Position numbers and translations under genes: made by a program | The notes under the pieces: generated by a model | Database searches by the model: none | The model's input: only the letters and a program-made list of their open reading frames with translations | What the model was told of the DNA's origin: nothing | Source of the DNA: Hyphomicrobiales bacterium | GTDB taxonomy: Bacteria; Pseudomonadota; Alphaproteobacteria; Rhizobiales; Rhizobiaceae | Length of the DNA stretch: 56,009 nt | Assembly: GCA_900471925.1 (NCBI GenBank) | Contig: UCGV01000044.1 | Location: 1 to 56,009 of the forward strand | Reading direction: 5' to 3' | Shown here: positions 49,835-56,009 of the stretch, one piece after another | Layout: each line of letters opens with the position of its first letter | Numbering within the stretch: the stretch's first letter is position 1

Positions 49835-51571
49835 TCAATAGATATCCGGTTCACCGGCGGTGGGGCCGAAGCCCGTTTCGAGAAAATCGAAATCGCAGCC
49901 GGTGTCAGCCTGTGTGATGTGGCGGGCAAACATCCAGCCATAGCCGCGACCGAACTTGTCGTCGGGCTTGATCCAGGCGGCGCGGCGGCGCGCCAGTTCC
50001 TCGTCGTCGACAAGCATGTCGATGCGACGGGCAGCGAGATCGAGGCGAACGATGTCCCCGGTCTTCAGCAGAGCGAGCGGGCCGCCGATATGCGATTCCG
50101 GCGAAACATGGAGCACGCAGGCACCGTAACTCGTGCCGCTCATACGCGCATCGGAAAGGCGCAACATGTCGCGATGGCCTTTTTTCAGGAGCGCCTTCGG
50201 CATCGGCAGCATGCCCCATTCCGGCATGCCGGGGCCACCTTGCGGGCCGGCCCCTCGCAGGACCATCACATGGTCAGGCGTGATATCGAGGGTCTCGTCA
50301 TCGACCGCCTTCTTCATGTCCGCGTAATTGTCGAAGACAATGGCCGGTCCTTCATGCTTGTGAAAGCGCGGATCGCATGCGGCCGGTTTGATGACGGCGC
50401 CGGTCGGCGCAAGATTGCCCTTCAAGACCGCCAGCGAGCCCTCATGATAGAGCGGATTGTCGAGCGATCGGATGACATCGTCATTGTAGCATTTGGCGCC
50501 TTCGAGCGTTTCGCCAAGTGTCACGCCGGTGACGGTGCGCGCCGAAAGATCGAGCTTGGAGGCGAGTTTCGCCATCAGAGCCCTGAGGCCGCCGGCATAG
50601 TAGAAATCCTCCATGAGATAGGTCTTGCCGGTCGGGCGAATATTGGCGAGAACCGGCGTCATGCGGCCGGCCTGGTCGAGATCGTCGAGCGTCAGGGGGA
50701 TGCCAGCGCGCCGCGCCATAGCCACCAGGTGCACGATGGCATTGGTGGAACAGCCGGTTGCCATCGCGACCGTTACGGCATTGTTGACCGCCGCCCGTGT
50801 GACGATCTTGCCGGGGACGAGATCTTCCCAGACCATATCGACGATGCGGCGTCCTACCGCCGACGACATGCGGATATGGTTGGAATCGGCAGCCGGAATG
50901 GAGCTCGCGCCTGGCAGCGTGAGGCCGAGCGCCTCGGCAATCGCCGTCATCGTGCTGGCCGTGCCCATGGTCATGCAATGACCGTAGGAGCGCGCGATAC
51001 CGGCCTCTACTTCGACCCATTCGGTTTCGGAGATCGCGCCGGCGCGGCGCTCATCCCAGAATTTCCAGGCATCGGAACCGGAGCCCAGATATTCGCCGCG
51101 GTAATTACCCCTCAGCATCGGGCCGGCCGGGAGATAGATCATCGGCAGTCCCATGCTGAGCGCGCCCATGACTAGCCCCGGCGTGGTCTTGTCGCAACCG
51201 CCCATCAACACGGCGCCATCAACCGGATGAGAGCGCAGGAGCTCTTCCGCCTCCATCGCGAGCATATTGCGATAGAGCATCGTCGTCGGCTTGACATAGC
51301 TTTCCGAAAGCGAAAGCGCCGGCAGTTCGAGTGGAAATCCGCCAGCCTGGAAAATGCCGCGCTTCACATCCTCGACGCGATGCTTGAAATGAGCGTGGCA
51401 GGGATTTGCATCCGACCAGGTATTGAGAATGGCGATGACAGGTTTGCCGGCCCATTCTTCCGGTGCATAGCCCATCTGCATGGTGCGTGAACGATGGCCC
51501 GAACTTCTGAGGTCATCGGGGGCGAACCATCGGGCGCTACGCAACGCAGACGCTGTCATCCTGGCATTCAT
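49835..51571 (-). CDS. IlvD/Edd-family sugar-acid dehydratase
   Basis: 578-aa dehydratase of the pentonate/hexonate group rather than branched-chain IlvD. GGCDKTTPG supplies one cluster cysteine, YGHCMTMGTASTM a second and ATGCSTNAIVHL a third. GKTYLMEDFYYAGGLRALM and DARMSGTSYG are typical of arabonate/xylonate dehydratases. ATG at 51571 gives a family-like N-terminus; the ribosome site is weak. The upstream region has the operator palindrome at 51649-51664. With the lactonase and permease of the same locus it would convert an aldonate to a 2-keto-3-deoxy acid. The exact sugar acid is not fixed. Confidence 0.88.
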   Translation of the reverse strand: MNARMTASALRSARWFAPDDLRSSGHRSRTMQMGYAPEEWAGKPVIAILNTWSDANPCHAHFKHRVEDVKRGIFQAGGFPLELPALSLSESYVKPTTMLYRNMLAMEAEELLRSHPVDGAVLMGGCDKTTPGLVMGALSMGLPMIYLPAGPMLRGNYRGEYLGSGSDAWKFWDERRAGAISETEWVEVEAGIARSYGHCMTMGTASTMTAIAEALGLTLPGASSIPAADSNHIRMSSAVGRRIVDMVWEDLVPGKIVTRAAVNNAVTVAMATGCSTNAIVHLVAMARRAGIPLTLDDLDQAGRMTPVLANIRPTGKTYLMEDFYYAGGLRALMAKLASKLDLSARTVTGVTLGETLEGAKCYNDDVIRSLDNPLYHEGSLAVLKGNLAPTGAVIKPAACDPRFHKHEGPAIVFDNYADMKKAVDDETLDITPDHVMVLRGAGPQGGPGMPEWGMLPMPKALLKKGHRDMLRLSDARMSGTSYGACVLHVSPESHIGGPLALLKTGDIVRLDLAARRIDMLVDDEELARRRAAWIKPDDKFGRGYGWMFARHITQADTGCDFDFLETGFGPTAGEPDIY

Positions 51572-51648
51572 TGTGTTTGAAGTCCTGTTTAGAACCGAGG
51601 AATGTCGCGCCATTTTTCGAGCGTGACCATGCATATACTGGACTAAAG

Positions 51649-51664
51649 CACTAATGCATCAGTG
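51649..51664. promoter_or_regulatory. GntR-type operator palindrome, copy 1
   Basis: CACTAATGCATCAGTG is a near-perfect 16-bp palindrome (one mismatch) between the divergent dehydratase and GntR genes. It sits in a longer shared block beginning CTAAAG, seen again at 54680-54695 before the MHS permease gene. Confidence 0.7.
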
Positions 51665-51726
51665 CATCAAGCGATAAAATGTGTTTAAACACTCAGCAGT
51701 GCTTCGACAGGATAGGATGGCCAGGC

Positions 51727-52419
51727 GTGAAAGTGAACCGAACGGAATTTGCTCTTGATCGATCGCGCCAAGTCGCGCCGCAGATCCTCGAGATTTTGCG
51801 TTCCCGCATTCTGTCCATGGATCTGACGCCCACGACGGTTTTGTCGCGCACTTCGCTGCAGAGCGAGTTCAACGTCAGTCAGACGCCTGTGCGTGATGCT
51901 CTGATCAGGCTCGAAGAAGAGGGCCTCGTCGAAGTCTATCCGCAATACGCAACCGTTGTCGCCAAGATCGACATCGACCATGCGACGCAGGCGCATTTCC
52001 TTCGGCTGTCGATCGAACTCGAAGCGGTTCGCAGGCTGACGCTGGAAAGCCCGGCCGAGACGGCGCAGGCGTTGGAGAGGGTGCTGCGGCAAAAACAAGC
52101 CGTGGCTTCGCCCGATCAATTCGATCAGTTCGATTCCCTCGACAAGGAGTTCCATCGAATCCTGTTCGAGCGCAGCAGCATTCTTGGTCTCTGGGTTACG
52201 GTGCGGCGCCAGAGCGTGCATCTCGATCGGCTGCGTCGCCTCAATCTGCCGATGCCCGGCAAGTTGGAGACCGTACTCACCGACCATCAGTCGATCATTG
52301 ACGCTATTGCCTCAGGCGAACAGGAAAAGGCCATCGCGGCCATGCGCAAGCATCTTTCTGGAACGCTGTCCATCATTGAGATCATTTGCGAGCAATACCC
52401 CGATTTCGTCCGGCGCTGA
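51727..52419 (+). CDS. GntR-family (FCD) transcriptional regulator
   Basis: About 230 aa. The N-terminal winged helix is SRTSLQSEFNVSQTPVRDAL, LEEEGLVEVYPQYATVV. The C-terminal FCD domain (FLRLSIELEAVRRLTLESPA, DSLDKEFHRILFERS, ISEIICEQ-like tail) probably binds a sugar acid through a metal site. GTG at 51727 is chosen; GTG at 51733 is possible. It is divergent from the dehydratase gene and convergent with the lactonase gene, and a 16-bp palindrome occurs at both outward promoters of the locus. It is the likely local repressor. Confidence 0.85.
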   Translation: MKVNRTEFALDRSRQVAPQILEILRSRILSMDLTPTTVLSRTSLQSEFNVSQTPVRDALIRLEEEGLVEVYPQYATVVAKIDIDHATQAHFLRLSIELEAVRRLTLESPAETAQALERVLRQKQAVASPDQFDQFDSLDKEFHRILFERSSILGLWVTVRRQSVHLDRLRRLNLPMPGKLETVLTDHQSIIDAIASGEQEKAIAAMRKHLSGTLSIIEIICEQYPDFVRR

Positions 52420-52432
52420 GGCGATACCCGCT

Positions 52433-53266
52433 TCAGGGGAGGCGACAGCGCAGGAGATGGCCGGAAGCGTCCCATCGATTGCCGTCAGCCGTGCGGCGGC
52501 TGGTGACGAAAAGCGTGCGCGGTATTGCGCGGTTCATGACGAGCTTGGTCGGGTGGCTCACGGGCATATCGACCGGAGTGAGCGGCTGACCCGAAGGCGC
52601 AAAGCGCAGCAGTTGCGAACCGCCGACACCGGCAATCCAGTAGGTGCCGTCCGCATCGAGAAAGGCACCGTCCGGACGTCCTGAAAAGGCGTGGGTTGTC
52701 GCAAAGACACGCCTGTTTGACGGTGTGCCGGTGGCAAGGTCGTAGTCGCAGACCCAGATCGTCTGCACGCTCGGATGGGAATCGGAAAAATACATCCTCT
52801 CGCGCACAGTATCAAAGGCGAGGCCATTCGGGGTCCACAGATCGTCGAAAACCCGGCGGTGAGAGAAGTCGGGGTCGATGCGGAAAATCGCGCCAGCCGG
52901 CGAGGCGATGTCGCGCTGCATCGTGCCGGCCCAAAAACGGCCGGCAGGATCGAGCGCGCCATCGTTGAAGCGGACATCCGGACGGGTCTCGGGTGAACAA
53001 AGGCGGGTGAACGCGCCCGCGGGCGGATCGAAAAGGAAAACGCCGGTTGCAAGCCCAGCAAGCAGCGTTCCATCCGCTCGCAAGGCAATGCAACCGACTG
53101 CTTCTGGTGCGTCCCATGCCGTGGTCCTGCCGGATGTCGCTTCTGTGCGCAGCAGCTTGCGGCCATCAGTATCGACCCACCAGATGCAATTTTCGGTCTC
53201 CGACCAGACCGGGCTCTCACCAAGATGCGCCCAGCGGTCGGAGAAGATTTCGAACGCGACCGTCAT
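52433..53266 (-). CDS. SMP-30/gluconolactonase-family sugar lactonase
   Basis: 277-aa six-bladed beta-propeller lactonase. HLGESPVWSETENCIWWVDT holds the metal Glu, RFNDGALDPAGRFWAGTM the substrate/metal Asn-Asp, WTPNGLAFD the second Asn and DGAFLDADGTYWIAG the catalytic Asp. ATG at 53266 overlaps the stop of the MHS permease gene as ATGA. It would hydrolyse the aldonolactone to the aldonate used by the dehydratase at 49835-51571. Ends 14 bp from the convergent GntR gene. Confidence 0.88.
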   Translation of the reverse strand: MTVAFEIFSDRWAHLGESPVWSETENCIWWVDTDGRKLLRTEATSGRTTAWDAPEAVGCIALRADGTLLAGLATGVFLFDPPAGAFTRLCSPETRPDVRFNDGALDPAGRFWAGTMQRDIASPAGAIFRIDPDFSHRRVFDDLWTPNGLAFDTVRERMYFSDSHPSVQTIWVCDYDLATGTPSNRRVFATTHAFSGRPDGAFLDADGTYWIAGVGGSQLLRFAPSGQPLTPVDMPVSHPTKLVMNRAIPRTLFVTSRRTADGNRWDASGHLLRCRLP

Positions 53267-54630
53267 TTCGCTCCCAGACCCGCCTCACTGCCAATACGGT
53301 CACTGGAAAGGCCGCCGACGAGGTCCTTCCAGCGGCCGAGCCGGGGGGCTGTTTCCGGCAGTGCTGCCGTGCAGGCGAGGGTGATGATGCAGCCGAGCCC
53401 AATATAGCCTGCCAACGCCCAGGGCGCACCATCGGCGACCTCCAGCAGCCAGCCGGCGGCGAGTGTCCCCACCGATCCGATCAGAGCGCCGATCTGCTGG
53501 ATAAAGGAGACGCCACTTGCCCGGATCGGTGTCGGGAAAAATTCCGAATAGAACGCAGCCTGAGGTGCGTACATGGCGGAATGGCCAAGAGCGAGTGCCG
53601 CGGCTAGTCCGACCCAGATATAGCTGTCCATGCGGTAGTAGATCAGCGCAAAGGCAGGGAAAGTCGCAAGCAGCACCGCGGCGGCGCCGAACATATAGAC
53701 CGGCTTGCGTCCGATACGGTCGGACAGTGCGCCGAAGATCGGCATGCTGATGAGTTCCAGGACGATGGCGACCAGCGATGCCGATGTCATAACCGGGCGC
53801 GAGACGCCGCGACTTGTCGCGTAGGCGGTCACGAGCACTGCAAAGCTGGTGAAGGCAACGCTTTCGGCGAACTTGCTTCCGCAGCCGAGAACGAGGAAAC
53901 GCGGATATTTGCGCAGGATTTCCACCAACGGATGCGGGTCCTCGGTGCGGCGCTTGCGCATCTCCAGGAAGAGCGGCGATTCCGTCAGCGACAGGCGAAT
54001 ATACATACCAATCCCGACCAGGACGAGGCTGAGCAGGAAGGGGATGCGCCAGCCCCAAGTGATGAAGGCATCTTCGGAGAGAAGCGTCGTCAGCGCAGCG
54101 AAGATGCCAAGCGGCAGGATGAAGCCGGCTGGTGCACCCATCTGCACCCAGGAGCCGAAAAAGCCGCGCTGGCGCGCCGGCGCATGCTCGCACATGATCA
54201 GGATCGCATTGCCCTGCTCACCGCCAATGCCGAAGCCATGCAGCATCCGGATGAAGAGCAGGATCAGAGGCGCGGCGATACCGATCTCGTTATAGGTTGG
54301 CATCAAGCCGATCACGAAGGTCGCAATACCAACGATCAGCAGCGTCGTTACCAGCGCGCTCTTTCGCCCGTACCGGTCACCGAGATAGCCGAAGAGGAGG
54401 CCGCCGACCGGGCGCACGAAAAAACCCGCCGCATAGGTTGCCAGTGCCGCCAACGATCCGACAAGCGGGTCGAAACTCGGAAAAAAGAGCTTGTTGAAGA
54501 CCAGCGCCGACGCTGTCGCGTAGATGAAGAAGTCGTACCACTCCACCGTGGTTCCGATACAGGAGGCGATTGCCACCTTGCGCATCATTGTAGGCGACGG
54601 CTCGGCCGCCTGAGTTCCGTTTCTGTCCAT
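53263..54630 (-). CDS. MHS-family MFS metabolite:proton symporter
   Basis: 455-aa inner-membrane symporter of the sugar-acid/dicarboxylate MHS type. CIGTTVEWYDFFIYATASAL and FFVRPVGGLLFGYLGDRYGR are signature text near the first two helices. Twelve hydrophobic segments are visible. ATG at 54630 follows GGGAGG. Its promoter region carries a perfect copy of the operator palindrome. It probably imports the acid or lactone degraded by this locus and is cotranscribed with the lactonase. Confidence 0.88.
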   Translation of the reverse strand: MDRNGTQAAEPSPTMMRKVAIASCIGTTVEWYDFFIYATASALVFNKLFFPSFDPLVGSLAALATYAAGFFVRPVGGLLFGYLGDRYGRKSALVTTLLIVGIATFVIGLMPTYNEIGIAAPLILLFIRMLHGFGIGGEQGNAILIMCEHAPARQRGFFGSWVQMGAPAGFILPLGIFAALTTLLSEDAFITWGWRIPFLLSLVLVGIGMYIRLSLTESPLFLEMRKRRTEDPHPLVEILRKYPRFLVLGCGSKFAESVAFTSFAVLVTAYATSRGVSRPVMTSASLVAIVLELISMPIFGALSDRIGRKPVYMFGAAAVLLATFPAFALIYYRMDSYIWVGLAAALALGHSAMYAPQAAFYSEFFPTPIRASGVSFIQQIGALIGSVGTLAAGWLLEVADGAPWALAGYIGLGCIITLACTAALPETAPRLGRWKDLVGGLSSDRIGSEAGLGAK

Positions 54631-54679
54631 GAAAACCTCCCAACGCCGTCGAGGCCGCGGCGAATGAAATGCACTAAAG

Positions 54680-54695
54680 CACTAATGCATTAGTG
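54680..54695. promoter_or_regulatory. GntR-type operator palindrome, copy 2 (perfect)
   Basis: CACTAATGCATTAGTG is a perfect 16-bp palindrome 50 bp upstream of the MHS permease start. The preceding CTAAAG is also shared with the copy at 51649-51664. Together they define a likely GntR binding site. Confidence 0.72.
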
Positions 54696-55134
54696 ACGCA
54701 AGGCGGATTTGATATCGATGGCACAGAAGTACCAGCGACGACATCGCTGGTGTCGCCCACTTGATGCCAAGGCTTGGTAGGCGGGGGAGGCGCTCCTACG
54801 GATCTTCAGACACAGCACATTTCTGCAATTGGGGCGGTGGCCGCATCGAACTCTACCCGAACTCGCCTGCAGTTGGGCGCATTCACGGTGCAGATTGCCA
54901 GAGACTAACGCTTGCCGCTTTTCCCCGATGTACCCAAAATCCATTGTGCGCGATTTGGGGCTAATGGTTTGTGGTGGTCCGGGTTTTTACGCCGTACGTT
55001 CCGCCGGCAGGGTTCATCAAGGGCTGCGCTGATTCTTGCAGACGACCAGCACTTCGGTTGAGGCAGAACATAATTGGAACATTGTTGTCATTTGAGGCAG
55101 TTATCGGTTATTGCTCTGGAAAGAGGAGGCGCCG
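54696..55134. other. Intergenic gap between sugar-acid locus and small genes
   Basis: About 440 bp with no supported gene. A GGAAC at 55076-55080 followed about 20 bp later by GTT loosely resembles an EcfG/RpoE2 stress promoter for the 46-aa gene, but the spacing is one or two bases long. Confidence 0.35.
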
Positions 55135-55275
55135 ATGAGTCGGCTCAAATTGCTGAAGGATCAGCGTCAGCTTGCGCTGTCGAAACTGGAGAGCCTTGCG
55201 GACGATCACCCTCTTCGCCCTCGCTATCTGGAACGGGTGCGCGAACTGGATGAGCAGATCGAAGCGCTCAGATAA
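55135..55275 (+). CDS. 46-aa predicted coiled-coil protein
   Basis: Very small helical protein: MSRLKLLKDQRQLALSKLES continues through a charged heptad-like region to ERVRELDEQIEALR. ATG at 55135 has AGAGGAGG at good spacing, which supports translation. No family is recognised. Its size and position next to two other small genes suggest a stress or regulatory peptide, but this is a guess. Confidence 0.6.
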   Translation: MSRLKLLKDQRQLALSKLESLADDHPLRPRYLERVRELDEQIEALR

Positions 55276-55308
55276 CGTTGCGCATTTCAAAAAAGTCCGG
55301 GGTCATAG

Positions 55309-55548
55309 ATGTCATTGGCAGAGAAGTTTATTGTCGTACCGTTCAAGCGAAACCGAGCCGGGTTGGTTCCGGGAGAAATGAGACAGGCCTCGAACGGGAC
55401 ATCCGCGGAAAAGATCGCATCTGCGATGTCTGCACGATCGATCGGTGTAGGAGCCTACTCAGTGATGGTGGATAGCGAGACGGGTGACATGAGTTCGCCG
55501 AAGCTGCTTGCCAGCTTTGGCGAGATCGGCGAGCTGACGCAGGATTGA
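55309..55548 (+). CDS. Small hypothetical protein
   Basis: 79-aa protein, MSLAEKFIVVPFKRNRAGLV at the N-terminus, then an Ala/Ser-rich middle (SAEKIASAMSARSIGVGAYSVM) and a C-terminus mentioning LASFGEIGELTQD. No domain is recognised. It follows the 46-aa gene by 33 bp on the same strand and has a weak ribosome site (GGGGTC). Composition is like rhizobial small hypothetical proteins. Confidence 0.55.
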   Translation: MSLAEKFIVVPFKRNRAGLVPGEMRQASNGTSAEKIASAMSARSIGVGAYSVMVDSETGDMSSPKLLASFGEIGELTQD

Positions 55549-55689
55549 TTTGAGCTTCAGATTTCGTTCTTCGCGGATGGGTACTCTAAGGACATTCGTG
55601 ATCAGGATCTGGCTCTCAAACCGCCCCGGACCCAATCGCACAATCGCATAGTCCTTCCATCTTCAACGAACAACTTAAGGAGCGACTCC

Positions 55690-55923
55690 ATGGCAACGAC
55701 CCCTCGCAGACCGGTCAATCCACTAGATGCCGCGGAGGCACTGTTTAAGCCGGCCAAGAAGACTCCCGCAGCCGTCGTCGAACGACGCGCGATTCCAGTC
55801 GCGACCGAGACAGTATCGATCAAGATCGACGGGGATGTCCTGGCATTCTTCCAGGAAGACGGACCGGGCTGGCAGGAACGCATCAACGCAGCCCTTCGAA
55901 AAGCAATGGAGGGAACAAACTAA
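55690..55923 (+). CDS. BrnA/DUF4415-type antitoxin, orphan
   Basis: 77-aa protein. Residues about 40-75 (VSIKIDGDVLAFFQEDGPGW, then INAALRKAMEG) match the ribbon-helix-helix C-terminus of BrnA/DUF4415 antitoxins. The usual toxin BrnT would precede it, but only about 140 bp lies between it and the previous gene, too little for BrnT. ATG at 55690 follows AAGGAG. It may control another promoter or neutralise a toxin elsewhere. Confidence 0.75.
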   Translation: MATTPRRPVNPLDAAEALFKPAKKTPAAVVERRAIPVATETVSIKIDGDVLAFFQEDGPGWQERINAALRKAMEGTN

Positions 55924-56009
55924 CCATTGCCTAACCACCAGCTGGCTGAAGCGGCTTCAGTTCCATAAGATAGATTATGCGATCTTTTCATGTAGCCGCA
56001 AAGTTGAAG

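Noticed and set aside
55076..55102. EcfG/RpoE2 stress promoter before the 46-aa gene
   Set aside because: GGAAC is present, but the distance to GTT is longer than the consensus and no second site supports it.

Overview
The window reads as an accessory (plasmid or chromid-like) segment of a Rhizobiaceae genome, probably Rhizobium or a close relative. Reasons: moderately high GC, many sugar ABC importers with their own regulators, a DUF982 protein, an ECF42/DGPF pair, CbpA/CbpM chaperones, GGDEF/EAL proteins, and a flagellar-hook remnant of alphaproteobacterial type. No rRNA, tRNA, CRISPR array, transposase or replication gene was recognised. The genus is inferred from gene content only.

Layout. 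0.1-7.9 kb: a decayed LysR gene, two cyclic-di-GMP proteins (PAS-GGDEF-EAL and CHASE4-like-GGDEF), a translationally coupled pair of flavin/PPOX-type proteins (one fused to GAF) divergent from a hemerythrin-domain protein, a short cysteine-cluster protein and a flgE remnant. 8.1-17.9 kb: a sugar/polyol uptake and catabolic locus with a ribose-type ABC importer, a short-chain dehydrogenase, two DhaK/DhaL-type kinases (one DhaK fused to a SorC-type regulator) and a divergent RpiB-type isomerase. The enzyme set fits tetritol use (D-threitol to D-erythrulose to D-erythrulose 4-phosphate to D-erythrose 4-phosphate). 18.0-18.5 kb: two broken dehydrogenase fragments mark a recombination scar. 18.5-26.2 kb: a second operon (ROK regulator, M20 hydrolase, two tandem paralogous binding proteins, permease, YhfX-like PLP protein, ATPase). 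26.5-28.2 kb: a MOSC-ferredoxin reductase-2Fe-2S fusion.

28.4-35.6 kb is the least explained part. Seven genes on the minus strand run BTAD/TPR regulator, PAP2/vanadium-haloperoxidase-like protein with an Asn-Lys repeat, cytosolic S8 peptidase, terminator, then four tightly coupled genes: unknown 277-aa protein, E1/ThiF-like adenylating protein, 91-aa protein and DUF982 protein. I found no described system with this composition.

36.3-48.9 kb: a small lipoprotein, a DHA2-type drug exporter, an exported epoxide hydrolase, a LacI regulator divergent from an orphan Tat-type solute-binding protein and a hexapeptide-transferase/toroid fusion, cytochrome P460, the ECF42/DGPF pair, CbpA/CbpM and a GreA-like protein. 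49.1-54.7 kb: a sugar-acid locus (RraA-like protein, IlvD/Edd dehydratase, GntR regulator, SMP-30 lactonase, MHS permease). Its two outward promoter regions carry the same palindrome, the likely GntR operator. 55.1-55.9 kb: three small genes including an orphan BrnA-type antitoxin.

Assignments rest on motifs read directly from the translated sequence. Substrates are inferred from family knowledge and context, and no database search was run.
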